From: DATAAZ01 sp036259875
GTDB taxonomy: Bacteria > Actinomycetota > Thermoleophilia > Gaiellales > Gaiellaceae
Assembly (NCBI GenBank): GCA_036259875.1
Contig: DATAAZ010000006.1
Span: 1-64,000 of the forward strand
Length of the DNA stretch: 64,000 nucleotides
Direction: 5' to 3'
Below, one piece after another: positions 1-8,872 of this stretch (position 1 is its first letter; the number at the start of each line of letters is the position of its first letter). A program made the position numbers and the translations under genes. The notes under the pieces are model-generated. The model saw nothing but the letters and a program-made list of their open reading frames with translations, ran no database searches and had not been told where the DNA came from.

Positions 1-792
1 CTCGCCGGGAACAGGAACGAGCCCCTTGCCGTCCTTCCCCGTCGACTCGGCGAGGAGCTGCTCCGCCCAGAGGCCGAAGCCGTTGGCGTCCGGGTTGATG
101 AGGACCTTGTCCCGCCCGTCGCGCCAGCCCTCGCCGAGCGCGCGGCCGAGCTCCAACCCTGGGTTCCCCTCGTCGCCACGACAGGCCTCCTTCATCTCGT
201 CGGTCCGGAGGAGGAACCGCTCGAGGTCGATGCCCGTGAGCGCGGCGGGGACCATCCCGAAGACCGAGAGCGCGGAGTAGCGTCCGCCGATCTCCGGCTC
301 GCCCGCCCATACGCCCCGAAAGTCACGCTCACGCGCGCGGCGTTCGAGGTCGGAGCCGGGGTCCGTGATCGCGGCGAACTGGTCACCCCGCGCACCGGTT
401 CGCTCCCAGAAGTACGCGAGATGACACTGTGTCTCGAGCGTCGTCCCCGACTTGGACGCCACGAGGAAGAACGTCCGCTCCGGAGCGAGCCGCTCCTCGA
501 GGCGTCGGATCGCGTTGGGGTGCGTCGTGTCGAGGACGTGAAACGTCTCGCTCCTGAACGACCGCCGGATCACCTCGGGCGCGAGGCTCGAGCCGCCCAT
601 CCCGGCTAGGACGACGTCGTGGTAGCCCGCCTCGGCGACCTGCTGCGCGAACGCCTCGAGCTCCGGGACGCGCTCGCGGATGCGGGCGGGCTCCTCGAGC
701 CAGCCGAGCCAGCGGCCCTCGTCCGCGCCGGTCCAGAGGCCCGCGTCGCGGGCCCAGATCCGGTCGACGAGCTCCGCCGTCTCGACGGCCAT
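1..792 (-). CDS. pgi: Glucose-6-phosphate isomerase, N-terminal part (gene runs off the left edge)
   Basis: Interconverts glucose-6-phosphate and fructose-6-phosphate in the cytosol. Reading from ATG at 792 gives an open frame to the window edge (264 codons). It contains the phosphate-binding SIS motifs GMGGSSLAPEV (about residues 66-76) and SKSGTTLET (about 117-125), both typical of PGI. The start overlaps the tal stop as TGATG, so the two are translationally coupled. The tal-pgi order is common where the two are co-transcribed or even fused; here they are separate frames. The C-terminal half with the catalytic Glu/His lies outside the window. Family call is firm; completeness cannot be judged. 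Confidence 0.9.
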   Translation of the reverse strand, partial: MAVETAELVDRIWARDAGLWTGADEGRWLGWLEEPARIRERVPELEAFAQQVAEAGYHDVVLAGMGGSSLAPEVIRRSFRSETFHVLDTTHPNAIRRLEERLAPERTFFLVASKSGTTLETQCHLAYFWERTGARGDQFAAITDPGSDLERRARERDFRGVWAGEPEIGGRYSALSVFGMVPAALTGIDLERFLLRTDEMKEACRGDEGNPGLELGRALGEGWRDGRDKVLINPDANGFGLWAEQLLAESTGKDGKGLVPVPGE

Positions 793-1901
793 CAGGCCGT
801 GACGAGCTCGCGGCGCGACGCCTGGATCCCCTCCAGGAGCTCGTCGAAGGAGTCTGAGAACTTCTCGACGCCTTCGCGCTCCAGGGTCTCGACGACCTCG
901 GTGTAGTCGACGCCGGCACGTTCCAGATCCTCGAACACCTGACGCGCCTCGTCGAGATCCCGCTCGAGCGTGACCTCGACGCGGCCGTGGTCCTGGAACG
1001 CCCGGATCGTCTCCTGGGGCATCGTGTTGACCGTCTTCGGTCCGATCAGCTCCTCGACGTAGATGACGTCCCGGTACGCGGGGTTCTTCGTCGAGGTCGA
1101 AGCCCAGAGGCAGCGCTGCGGCGCCGCGCCCTTCTCCTCGAGCCGCTTCCAGCGCTCGCTCGAGAAGATCTCCTTGTACCGCTGGTACGCCAGCTTCGCG
1201 TTCGCGATCGCAAGCCTTCCCTTCAGCTCGTCGTGGCCACCGAGCTCGTCGAGCCGGCGGTCCGCCTCGGTATCGACGCGCGAGACGAAGAAGCTCGCGA
1301 CGGACGAGACGTCGCTCGGGTCGCCACCCGCCTCGACGAGGCGCTCGATCCCGTTCACGTACGCCGTCGCCGCTTCCGTGTAGCGCTCGAGCGAGAAGAG
1401 GAGCGTGACGTTGATGGAGCGCCCGCGAGCGATCATCTCCTCGATCGCGGGAAGCCCCGCCTTCGTCCCGGGGATCTTCACGTACAGGTTCGGGCGGTCG
1501 ATCATCTCGTGCAGCCGCTGCGCCTGGTCGAGCGTCGCCTGCGTGTCGTGCGCGAGGCCGGGGTCGACCTCGATCGAGACGTAGCCGTCGCAGCCGCGGC
1601 ACCCGGCGTCCCAGAGCTCGCGCATGAGGTCACACGCGTCACGGATATCCTCGGCGGCGAGCCGGAAGAAGAGCTCACGCGGGTCGTCCTCCTCGCGCGA
1701 GAGCTCGCGGAGCTGCTCGTCGTAGGCGTTTCCGTCCGAGATCGCCTTCTGAAAGATCGTCGGGTTCGACGTGACGCCCTTGATCGAGTCGTCCCGCATC
1801 ATCCGCTCCAGCCCACCGCTTTGGACCAGGTTGCGCGAGAGAAAGTCGATCCACGGGCTCTGACCGAGCTCGGCCAGTTGGTGCAGGGGTGACTTAGCCA
1901 T
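792..1901 (-). CDS. tal: Transaldolase
   Basis: Transfers a dihydroxyacetone unit from sedoheptulose-7-phosphate to glyceraldehyde-3-phosphate in the non-oxidative pentose phosphate pathway. 369 residues, usual for the long actinobacterial/cyanobacterial TAL class. The N-terminus LAELGQSPWIDFLSR, the GVTSNPTIFQKAI motif and the Schiff-base lysine in LYVKIPGTK are all visible. The frame is open further upstream, but the ATG at 1901 matches the family start and has GGAAGGAG about nine bases before it. It overlaps the end of rpiB by 8 bases and the start of pgi by TGATG, forming a tight rpiB-tal-pgi minus-strand operon. Confidence 0.94.
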   Translation of the reverse strand: MAKSPLHQLAELGQSPWIDFLSRNLVQSGGLERMMRDDSIKGVTSNPTIFQKAISDGNAYDEQLRELSREEDDPRELFFRLAAEDIRDACDLMRELWDAGCRGCDGYVSIEVDPGLAHDTQATLDQAQRLHEMIDRPNLYVKIPGTKAGLPAIEEMIARGRSINVTLLFSLERYTEAATAYVNGIERLVEAGGDPSDVSSVASFFVSRVDTEADRRLDELGGHDELKGRLAIANAKLAYQRYKEIFSSERWKRLEEKGAAPQRCLWASTSTKNPAYRDVIYVEELIGPKTVNTMPQETIRAFQDHGRVEVTLERDLDEARQVFEDLERAGVDYTEVVETLEREGVEKFSDSFDELLEGIQASRRELVTA

Positions 1902-2400
1902 GCTTTCCGACTCCTTCCAAGACCGTGGGGGAACCCATGGTTCCGCCACGGACCCACTCTTTTTCCATTTCCACAATCTTGTTCAGGCGGCGCACGTAGC
2001 GCTTCCCTCCCTGGAACTCCGCCGCGAGGAACGCGCGCACGAGCTCGGCGGCGAGCTCCGCGCCGATCACCTCCGACCCGAGGCAGAGGACGTTCATGTC
2101 GTCGTGCTCGACGCCCTGGTGGGCCGAGTAGGTGTCGTGGCAAAGACCGGCGCGGATCCCCGGCAGCTTGTTCGCGGCGACCGAGGCGCCGACGCCCGAG
2201 CCGCAGACGAGGATTCCGCGCTCGGCGTCGCCCGCCCGAACGGCCTCGCCGACCTCCCTCGCCTTGTCCGGGTAGTCGACCCGCGGCGCGGGCGCGTCCA
2301 CGCCGAGATCGACCGTCTCGTGCTCCAGACCGGTCAGGAGGTCGAGGAGACGGTCGCGAATCTTGACGCCACGATGGTCGAACGCGACAGCCACTCTCAT
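1894..2400 (-). CDS. rpiB: Ribose-5-phosphate isomerase B
   Basis: Interconverts ribose-5-phosphate and ribulose-5-phosphate. 168 residues. The N-terminus MRVAVAFDHRG, the catalytic CGSGVG motif near residue 70 and the HDTYSAHQGVEHDDMNVLCLGS stretch are typical of the LacAB/RpiB family. The ATG at 2400 follows a G-rich AGGGGG stretch. It is first in the rpiB-tal-pgi operon and diverges from tkt across 56 bases (2401-2456), so one control region probably serves four pentose phosphate enzymes. The C-terminal tail is slightly longer than usual because the stop lies inside the start of tal. Confidence 0.93.
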   Translation of the reverse strand: MRVAVAFDHRGVKIRDRLLDLLTGLEHETVDLGVDAPAPRVDYPDKAREVGEAVRAGDAERGILVCGSGVGASVAANKLPGIRAGLCHDTYSAHQGVEHDDMNVLCLGSEVIGAELAAELVRAFLAAEFQGGKRYVRRLNKIVEMEKEWVRGGTMGSPTVLEGVGKHG

Positions 2401-2456
2401 TCGACGTACGTTACCCCCTGCACGTTTAGTCGTAGCCCGTGGGAGATGGGGGAGCC

Positions 2457-4316
2457 ATGACCGATTCCGAACGCTGGCGCGAGCTGGGACAGCAGCTGCG
2501 CGTTGACTCGATCCGCGCGAGCGCGGGGACGAAGTCCGGCCACCCGACCTCGTCGATGTCGGCCGCCGACCTGATGGCCGTGCTGCTCGACAAGTACCTG
2601 CGGTACGACTTCGGCTCGCCCGACGACCCCGCGAACGACCACCTGATCTTCTCGAAGGGGCATGCTTCGCCGCTCCTCTACTCGCTCTACAAGGCGGCGG
2701 GCGCGATCTCGGACGATGAGCTCCTGACCTTCCGCACGTTCGGGAGCCGGCTGGAGGGGCACCCGACACCGGTCGTTCCCTGGGTCGACGTCGCGACCGG
2801 CTCACTCGGCCAGGGTCTCCCGATCGGGGTCGGCGTCGCGCTGGCGGGCAAGCGGCTCGACCGCGTGCCGTACCGCGTCTGGGTCCTCTGCGGCGACAGC
2901 GAGATGGCCGAGGGCTCGATGTGGGAGGCGTTCGAGCACGCCGCGTTCTACGAGCTCGACAACCTGACCGCGATCGTCGACGTGAACCGGCTCGGCCAGA
3001 CCGGCGAGACGATGCACGGCTGGGACGTCGACTCGTACGTCCGCCGCGCGAAGGCGTTCGGCTGGCGCGCGATTCCCATCGACGGCCACGACGTCGAGGC
3101 GATCGACGTCGCCTACGCCGAGGCGCTGGAGACGACCGGGCAGCCGACCGTGATCGTGGCGAGGACGATCAAGGGAAAGGGTGCCTCGTCGGTCGAGAAC
3201 CAGCTCGGCGCGCACGGGAAGGCACTCGACGAGCCCGACACCGCGATCCGCGAGCTCGGCGGCGAGCGGGATCTCCGCGTGTCGGTCGACCACCCGGACA
3301 ATCGAGGCGAGCCGCATCGCTTCCAGACGGGCGCGCTCGTGCTCCCGCGATACCCGGTCGGCGAGAAGGAGGTGGCGACCCGAAAGGCGTACGGCGAGGC
3401 GCTCGCCGCGCTCGGTACGGGACGCGGCGACGTCGTCGCGCTCGACGGCGAGGTCTCGAACTCGACGTTCTCGGAGATCTTCCGCGACGCGCATCCGGAG
3501 CGGTACTTCGAGATGTACATCGCCGAGCAGCAAATGGTCGCGGCCGCGGTCGGCCTCCAGGTGCGCGGCTGGCAGCCGTTCGCCTCGACGTTCGCCTGCT
3601 TCCTGACGCGCGCGTACGATTTCATCCGCATGGCCGCGATCAGCCGTGCGACGCTCGCCCTCTGCGGCTCCCACGCGGGCGTCTCGATCGGCGAGGACGG
3701 GCCGTCACAGATGGGGCTCGAGGACCTCGCCGCGTTCCGCGCGGTCGGCGGCTCGACCGTGCTCTACCCGTGCGACGCGAACCAAACCGCTCGGCTCGTT
3801 GCGGACATGGCCGACCGCGAGGGAATCTCGTACATCCGCACGACGCGCGCCGCGACGCCCGTGATCTACGAGCCGGACGAGGAGTTCCCGATCGGCGGGG
3901 CGAAGGTCGTTCGGTCGTCGGAGGACGACGACGTGACGATCGTCGCCGCGGGGATCACGCTCCACGAGGCGCTGAAGGCGGCGGACACGCTCGCGGGCGA
4001 GGGAATCGGCGCGCGCGTGGTCGATCTCTACTCGCTGAAGCCGATCGACCGCGACACGCTCCACGCGGCCGCGGAGGCGACGGGCGGCCGCATCGTCACG
4101 GTCGAGGATCACTGGCCGGAAGGCGGCCTGGGAGAGGCCGTCCTCGCCGCATTCGCGGACGCCGAGGAGCGCCCGCGCGTCACCGTGCTCGCCGTTCGCG
4201 ACATGCCGACGTCGGGCAAGCCGGCTGAGCTCCTCGCTGCGGCCGGCATCGACGCGGCCGCGATCGCCGAAGCGGCCCGCGCGCTCGTCAGCGCCGAGGT
4301 CGGCGCAGCGCGCTAG
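2457..4316 (+). CDS. tkt: Transketolase
   Basis: Thiamine-diphosphate enzyme moving two-carbon ketol units between sugar phosphates. 619 residues, a little shorter than the usual 650-700. Visible are GHPTSSMSAADLM (N-terminal), GSLGQGLPIGVGVAL, the ThDP/metal site GDSEMAEGSMWEA followed by DVNRLGQTG, and the pyrimidine domain from about residue 310 with EQQMVAAAVGL. The ATG at 2457 is preferred over an in-frame start 18 bases upstream because GGGGGAG sits just before it. It is divergent from rpiB-tal-pgi, which completes the non-oxidative pentose phosphate set here. Confidence 0.94.
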   Translation: MTDSERWRELGQQLRVDSIRASAGTKSGHPTSSMSAADLMAVLLDKYLRYDFGSPDDPANDHLIFSKGHASPLLYSLYKAAGAISDDELLTFRTFGSRLEGHPTPVVPWVDVATGSLGQGLPIGVGVALAGKRLDRVPYRVWVLCGDSEMAEGSMWEAFEHAAFYELDNLTAIVDVNRLGQTGETMHGWDVDSYVRRAKAFGWRAIPIDGHDVEAIDVAYAEALETTGQPTVIVARTIKGKGASSVENQLGAHGKALDEPDTAIRELGGERDLRVSVDHPDNRGEPHRFQTGALVLPRYPVGEKEVATRKAYGEALAALGTGRGDVVALDGEVSNSTFSEIFRDAHPERYFEMYIAEQQMVAAAVGLQVRGWQPFASTFACFLTRAYDFIRMAAISRATLALCGSHAGVSIGEDGPSQMGLEDLAAFRAVGGSTVLYPCDANQTARLVADMADREGISYIRTTRAATPVIYEPDEEFPIGGAKVVRSSEDDDVTIVAAGITLHEALKAADTLAGEGIGARVVDLYSLKPIDRDTLHAAAEATGGRIVTVEDHWPEGGLGEAVLAAFADAEERPRVTVLAVRDMPTSGKPAELLAAAGIDAAAIAEAARALVSAEVGAAR

Positions 4317-4340
4317 CAGCCCACCGTCCCTGTGAGCCGC

Positions 4341-4358
4341 GTCTGGGGTCAGACCCCG
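4341..4358. repeat. Palindromic intergenic repeat, copy 1
   Basis: Sequence GTCTGGGGTCAGACCCCG with the near-palindromic core GGGGT-CAG-ACCCC. The same core recurs at 4490, 44115, 44168 and 63273. It lies 25 bases after the tkt stop. Function unknown; it could fold as a short hairpin or be a protein site. Confidence 0.8.
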
Positions 4359-4359
4359 G

Positions 4360-4380
4360 CCACGGCCCGCAGGGCCGTGG
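4360..4380. terminator. Perfect inverted repeat downstream of tkt
   Basis: Arms CCACGGCCC and GGGCCGTGG (4360-4368 and 4372-4380) around a 3-base loop. The 9-base-pair GC stem could terminate tkt transcription, but no T-run follows, so intrinsic termination is uncertain. The rest of 4381-4567 holds a second GGGGTCAGACCCC copy and no convincing ORF. Confidence 0.4.
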
Positions 4381-4489
4381 CTCGCCGACCCCGGCCGCCG
4401 GCGCAGGGCCGTGGCTCCCTCCTGCGTGGCCGTTGGCGCTCGGTGCGCCGACGCGCGCGCCGCTGACCCGACGCGCCTCGCGGGGCCAT

Positions 4490-4508
4490 GTCTGGGGTCA
4501 GACCCCGG
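4490..4508. repeat. Palindromic intergenic repeat, copy 2
   Basis: Second copy of GTCTGGGGTCAGACCCCGG, in the same orientation as copy 1 and about 150 bases from it, 60 bases ahead of the ABC-F start. Confidence 0.8.
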
Positions 4509-4567
4509 ACGTGGCTCGACCGGCCGTCGCCGCGCAACGGCATCGCGCGGGCTGCGACGATACGGCC

Positions 4568-6457
4568 ATGGCCGTCGTCGTCGCCGCGAACCTCCGCAAG
4601 GAGATCAACGGGGAGCCGCTCTTCGACGGCGTCTCGTTCAGGGTCGCGCGGGGCGACCGAGTCGCGCTGCTCGGGCCGAACGGGGCCGGGAAGACGACGC
4701 TCCTTCGCATCCTCGCGGGCGAGATGCCGCGCGACGGCGGTGAGCTTGCGCTCGCGAAGGACACCCGGATCGCGCTGCACGACCAGCGGCCGCCCCTGTC
4801 GCGCGACCTGACGCTTCGCGAGTACGTCCTTTCAGGCGCATCGGACCTCGTCGCGGTCGAAGACGAGCTGCGCGGGCTGGAGCGCTCCATGGCCGCGGGC
4901 TCGCACGACCGCGCGACGCTTCGCCGCTACGCCGAGGCGCAGGCTCGGCTCGAGCACGCGGGCGGCTACGCCTGGCGCGACCGCGCGGCCGCCGTCGCTC
5001 GCGGGCTCGGCTTTCGCGACGCCGACCTCGACCGGCAGCTCACGACGTTCTCGGGCGGCGAGCTGACGCGGGCCTCGCTGGCGCGCGTGCTCGGCGGCGA
5101 CCCCGACCTTCTGCTGCTCGACGAGCCGACGAACCACCTCGACGTTGCCTCGATCGAGTGGCTCGAGCGCGAGCTCGCCGGGCTCGACGCCGCCGTCGTG
5201 CTCGTCGCGCACGACCGCTGGTTCCTCGAGGCGACCACGAAGGCGACGCTCGAGCTCGCCGCCGGTCGCGCGACGTACTTCCGCGGCTCGTGGTCGGCGT
5301 GGCGGCGGGAGAAGGCCGAGCGGGCCCTCCACGCGCAAAAGACGGTCGACCGGGCGAGCGACGACATCCTGCGCCTCGAACGCTTCGTCGCGCGCTTCCG
5401 CTCCAAGAAGACGAAGGCGAAGCAGGCCCAGGCGAAGCTCACGCACATCGGCCGCCTCGAGCGAGCGCGCGCGGCCGCCGCCGGTGAGGTTGCCCTGCTG
5501 ACGCGCGGGACGCGGACGCTCGGATTCGACTTCCTCGATCCGCCGCGCAGCGGCCGCACGGTGCTCGAGCTCGACGGCGTCGCGATCGCAGCGGGCGAGA
5601 AGCCCCTCCTCGCGAACGTCTCCTTCGCGCTCGAGCGCGCTGAGCACGTCGCGCTCGTCGGCCCGAACGGGTCGGGAAAGACGACGCTCCTCGAGACGAT
5701 CCTCGGCCGCCGCGAGCCGAACGCAGGCCGCATCCGCCTCGGTCACGGCGTCGTCCCCGCCTACTTCACCCAGCACGCGATCGAGCTCGACGAGAGCGGC
5801 ACGGTCCTCCAGGCGGCGGAGCGGGCAACGCGGCTCCCTCGTGCGCAGGCGCAGAGCCTGCTCGGTCGCTTCCTGTTCTCGGGGTGGGAGGCGCACGCGA
5901 AGCGGGTAACGGCGCTCTCGGGAGGCGAACGACGACGGCTCGCCCTCGCGCTCGTCGTGGCGTCCGGCGCGAATCTCCTCCTACTCGACGAGCCGACCAA
6001 CCACCTGGACGTAGAGAGCCGCGAGGCGCTCGAGACGGCGCTCGAAGCGTTCCCGGGCACCGTGCTCCTCGTCTCCCACGACCGGGCGCTCGCCGACGCG
6101 GTCGCGGCGCGAACGCTCGCGATCGAAGACGGGACGGTCCACGCCTACCAGGGCGGCTGGGCCGAGTACGCGGCGAGACGCGCGGAGCGCGAGCGCGCCG
6201 ACGCGCCGCCCGCTGCTTCGGCCGCGACGGCGAAGCGGACCCCGGCGCGAGAGCCGGCCGTCCGCCGCGACGGCGGCGAGATCGCGCAGCTGGAAGGCAA
6301 GATCGAGGCGCAGGAGCGCCTGCTTGCCGAGCTCGAGGCCGACCTCGCAGTCAACTGGGCGAACGCCGAGAAGGTTGCCGCGCACCGGCACGTCCGTGAC
6401 GAGCTCGCCGCGCTCGTCGCCCGCTGGGAAGCGCTCGTTGACGAGGTCGCGCTCTAG
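4568..6457 (+). CDS. ABC-F family ATPase (ribosome-associated type)
   Basis: Soluble protein with two ATP-binding cassettes and no membrane segments, 629 residues. Cassette 1 has Walker A GPNGAGKTT (about 38), signature FSGGELTRASLARVL and Walker B LLLLDEPTNHLD; cassette 2 has GPNGSGKTT, LSGGERRRLALALVV and a second LLLLDEPTNHLD. An Arg/Lys-rich linker (RSKKTKAKQAQAK) follows cassette 1 and a C-terminal coiled coil ends the protein. ABC-F proteins act on the ribosomal E site in translation or antibiotic resistance; which role applies here cannot be read from sequence. ATG 4568 begins MAVVVAANLRKE just ahead of cassette 1; the upstream in-frame extension runs through the palindromic repeat and is rejected. 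Confidence 0.9.
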   Translation: MAVVVAANLRKEINGEPLFDGVSFRVARGDRVALLGPNGAGKTTLLRILAGEMPRDGGELALAKDTRIALHDQRPPLSRDLTLREYVLSGASDLVAVEDELRGLERSMAAGSHDRATLRRYAEAQARLEHAGGYAWRDRAAAVARGLGFRDADLDRQLTTFSGGELTRASLARVLGGDPDLLLLDEPTNHLDVASIEWLERELAGLDAAVVLVAHDRWFLEATTKATLELAAGRATYFRGSWSAWRREKAERALHAQKTVDRASDDILRLERFVARFRSKKTKAKQAQAKLTHIGRLERARAAAAGEVALLTRGTRTLGFDFLDPPRSGRTVLELDGVAIAAGEKPLLANVSFALERAEHVALVGPNGSGKTTLLETILGRREPNAGRIRLGHGVVPAYFTQHAIELDESGTVLQAAERATRLPRAQAQSLLGRFLFSGWEAHAKRVTALSGGERRRLALALVVASGANLLLLDEPTNHLDVESREALETALEAFPGTVLLVSHDRALADAVAARTLAIEDGTVHAYQGGWAEYAARRAERERADAPPAASAATAKRTPAREPAVRRDGGEIAQLEGKIEAQERLLAELEADLAVNWANAEKVAAHRHVRDELAALVARWEALVDEVAL

Positions 6458-6959
6458 GCTCGGTCCGGGCGACTGGATCGCGTGGATCCGGCTCGTCGCC
6501 GCACCGTTCGCGCTACTCGAAGTTGCGATCGAGCGGGGCAACTACCCCGAGGGCGACGAGCGGTGGGGATGGGCGATCGGCGCGGCGTTCGCGGCCGGCG
6601 CCGTCGCGTTCTTCGAAGCCCACCGCCGCCGGTTGGCACCGCGAGCGCTCGCCGGCGGCGGGCTCGTCTTCGACACCGCCGTCGTTTCGGCTTACGTCGT
6701 CCTTTACGGCTTCGAGCCGAGCTCGCCAGTGCGGCAGCTCCTCATCCTCGTCGTCATCGAGGCCGCGCTTCGGTACGGTCGCACGGGCGCGCTCTGGGCC
6801 GCCACGTCGGCGCCGGCGCTCGCCGTCTTCGAGTGGCGGGCGTCCGAGCGCCTCGATGTTCCGTACGACCCTGGGCACGTCATCTTCCCGATCGGCCTTC
6901 AGCTCCTCGTCGGTCTGATTGTTGGCACGCTCGCCCGGCGCGCCGCGAAAGACGCCTAA
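6438..6959 (+). CDS. Orphan multi-pass membrane protein resembling a sensor-kinase input domain
   Basis: About 173 residues with roughly five hydrophobic segments (WIRLVAAPFALLEVA, WGWAIGAAFAAGAVAFF, LVFDTAVVSAYVVLYGF, VRQLLILVVIEAALRYG, PIGLQLLVGLIVGTLA). The layout resembles the N-terminal membrane module found ahead of actinobacterial histidine kinases or GGDEF proteins, but the frame stops with no catalytic domain. The TTG at 6438 lies inside the end of the ABC-F gene (20-base overlap); no later ATG or GTG precedes the first segment. Family not recognised with confidence; it may be a standalone sensor or a remnant. Confidence 0.6.
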   Translation: MTRSRSRLGPGDWIAWIRLVAAPFALLEVAIERGNYPEGDERWGWAIGAAFAAGAVAFFEAHRRRLAPRALAGGGLVFDTAVVSAYVVLYGFEPSSPVRQLLILVVIEAALRYGRTGALWAATSAPALAVFEWRASERLDVPYDPGHVIFPIGLQLLVGLIVGTLARRAAKDA

Positions 6960-7028
6960 CCGCCGAAGCCGGCCTGCGGTGGCGCTTCGGCGCGATCCGG
7001 CCCCACCGCGCGCACAAGTGTCGGGGAG

Positions 7029-8108
7029 CTACCGAGCGGCCGCCGCGCGCAGGAACTCGCGCGCGATCCGGAGAGCCGCGTCCGTCGGCGTGATCGCCTC
7101 GCGCTCAGCCGCCTCGAGGACGCGGTCGGTCGTATCGCCGACCAGACGCTCGACGGCGCCGAGGCACGCGGCCGGGTCGTCCGCGCACTCCGGCGCCTCG
7201 TAGAGGTGCACGCCGCCCGCGTTCGTGACGAAGTCGGGGAGCGCGAGGATCCCGCGTGCCTGGAGCACCTCGACCGCTCCCGGCGCGTATGGGATGTTCG
7301 CCACGGGGACGATCGCGGCGCAGCGAAGCCCGTCGACGGACTCTGGGGTGATCACGTCCGGGCGGGCACCAGGTACGAGGACGTCGCATTCGACGGAGAA
7401 GAGCTCCTCGCGCGGGCTCGCGGGAACCGGGCCGTGGTGGACGAGGTCGTCGCCGTATGCGTCCCGGAGCGCGACAAGGTCGTCGACATCCAAGCCGTCG
7501 GGGCCGACGAGCGCGCCGCCGATCGTGCTGACGGCGACGACGCGCGCGCCGGCTCGGGCGCACGCCCGCGCCGTTCCCGCCCCCGCCTTTCCGAACCCCT
7601 CGATCGCGACGCGCGCTCCGTCGAGCGACCGTCCGAGCCGCGCGAGCGCCGCGTCCGCTGCGCCCTTGATCCCGTGGCCGACGGCGAGGTCATCCATCCC
7701 CATCCCGTCGTGCGTCCGCGCCCACATGGGCGGCGGGCCGTCCACCGGCGCAAGCGGCAAGAAGTCCTCCGGGTCTGTGCCCATGTCGGGGCCCGTGAGG
7801 AAGAAGTCGCGGAGCTCCGCGACCCGCTCCAGATACGCGGCGAGGAGCGCCTCGCGGTCACCACCGTTGTAACGAAGGCCCGCCTTCGCGCCCGCGTACG
7901 GGACACCCGCGACGGCGAACTTCCACGTCATGGCCCGTGCGAGACGCGCGACCTCGTCCGTCGTCACGTCGGCGACCATGCGCGTCCCGCCCGCCGACAT
8001 CGGGAAGAGCTCGTGGTCGATAACGACGACGGCGTCGAGGCCCACGTCGTCGTCCTTCAGGTCGATGACCCGCGCGGGCGGCACGTCCGGGCGCTCGAGA
8101 AACGACAC
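7029..8108 (-). CDS. Glu/Leu/Phe/Val dehydrogenase
   Basis: NAD(P)-dependent amino-acid dehydrogenase catalysing reversible oxidative deamination. 359 residues, the size of leucine/valine/phenylalanine dehydrogenases rather than of the roughly 420-450-residue glutamate enzymes. The substrate domain shows FPMSAGGTRM, the MTWKFAVAGVPYAGAKAGLR region with the conserved lysines, and FFLTGPDMGT; the Rossmann domain has VAIEGFGKAGAGTARA near residue 170. Substrate preference cannot be fixed by eye. It is a single minus-strand gene; upstream bases 8109-8298 hold no supported ORF and probably its promoter. Confidence 0.85.
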   Translation of the reverse strand: MSFLERPDVPPARVIDLKDDDVGLDAVVVIDHELFPMSAGGTRMVADVTTDEVARLARAMTWKFAVAGVPYAGAKAGLRYNGGDREALLAAYLERVAELRDFFLTGPDMGTDPEDFLPLAPVDGPPPMWARTHDGMGMDDLAVGHGIKGAADAALARLGRSLDGARVAIEGFGKAGAGTARACARAGARVVAVSTIGGALVGPDGLDVDDLVALRDAYGDDLVHHGPVPASPREELFSVECDVLVPGARPDVITPESVDGLRCAAIVPVANIPYAPGAVEVLQARGILALPDFVTNAGGVHLYEAPECADDPAACLGAVERLVGDTTDRVLEAAEREAITPTDAALRIAREFLRAAAAR

Positions 8109-8298
8109 GGTCGCGTGACGCTATCCGACCCGGGCGCGCCGGCGAGAGCGCGACCGCGCCGACGTCGAGCGCGCGCTGCCGGGGCGGGAGGCCCGGTTCG
8201 GGCGCTGACGACGATCACGGGAACGTGCGCGAGCGCGTCGAAAGCCCCGTACGGAGAAGGGATCGGCAGGAGAGGAAGCGCGCTCGAGGCGCAGGCCG

Positions 8299-8868
8299 TC
8301 AGCTCGAGTCGAACGTCGCGACGACCGCCTCGGCGACCACCTTCATCGGGCGGTTCGAGGATTGGCTTGCACGGCGCAGGCGCGCGAACGCCTCCTGCTC
8401 GGAGATCCGCTCCCGCTCCATCAAGAGACCCTTCGCCCGCTCGACGACCTTCCGCGTCGCGAGCGCCTCCGCGAGCGACTCCGCCTCCTCGCGGAGGGCC
8501 TCGAGCTCGGCGTGCCGGGCGCGCGCCGCCCGTATCGCCGGCAGGAGGTCGGACTCGCGGAACGGCTTCACGAGGTAGCCGAACACCCCTGCGTCGACGG
8601 CCCGCGAGACGAGCTCCTCCTGGTCGTAGGCGGTGAGCATCACGATCGGAATGGGCCGCTCGGCGAGGATCCGCTGCGCCGCCTCGATCCCGTCGAGCTT
8701 GGGCATCTTGACGTCGAGGATCGCGACGTCGGGCCGCTCGCTCGCTGCGAGCTCGACGGCCTCCTCGCCGTTTCGTGCCTCCCCGCACACCTCGAACCCC
8801 GCGTCCTCGAGCGTCTTCCGGAGATCGAGCCGGATGATCGTCTCGTCCTCGCCGACGAGGATCCTCAT
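8299..8868 (-). CDS. pdtaR: ANTAR-domain response regulator (PdtaR-like)
   Basis: 189 residues: an N-terminal receiver domain (acidic pocket EDE, phosphoacceptor in ILDVKMPKLDG near residue 53, LTAYD and KPF switch residues), a short coiled coil, then a C-terminal ANTAR domain (VVERAKGLLMERERISEQEAFARLR). ANTAR domains bind paired RNA hairpins and prevent transcription termination. Encoded 4 bases after the partner histidine kinase, like PdtaS/PdtaR and EutW/EutV. The target RNAs are unknown; leaders with terminator hairpins, such as that of glnA at 13153-13215, are candidates only. Confidence 0.9.
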   Translation of the reverse strand: MRILVGEDETIIRLDLRKTLEDAGFEVCGEARNGEEAVELAASERPDVAILDVKMPKLDGIEAAQRILAERPIPIVMLTAYDQEELVSRAVDAGVFGYLVKPFRESDLLPAIRAARARHAELEALREEAESLAEALATRKVVERAKGLLMERERISEQEAFARLRRASQSSNRPMKVVAEAVVATFDSS

Positions 8869-8872
8869 CGCC

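Noticed and set aside
792..1901. A fused tal-pgi gene
   Set aside because: tal ends at TGA and pgi starts at the overlapping ATG in a different frame, so they are separate, coupled genes.
7206..8636. 476-codon plus-strand ORF
   Set aside because: Opposite the dehydrogenase and ANTAR genes, with Arg/Ala/Asp-rich low-complexity translation and no domain.
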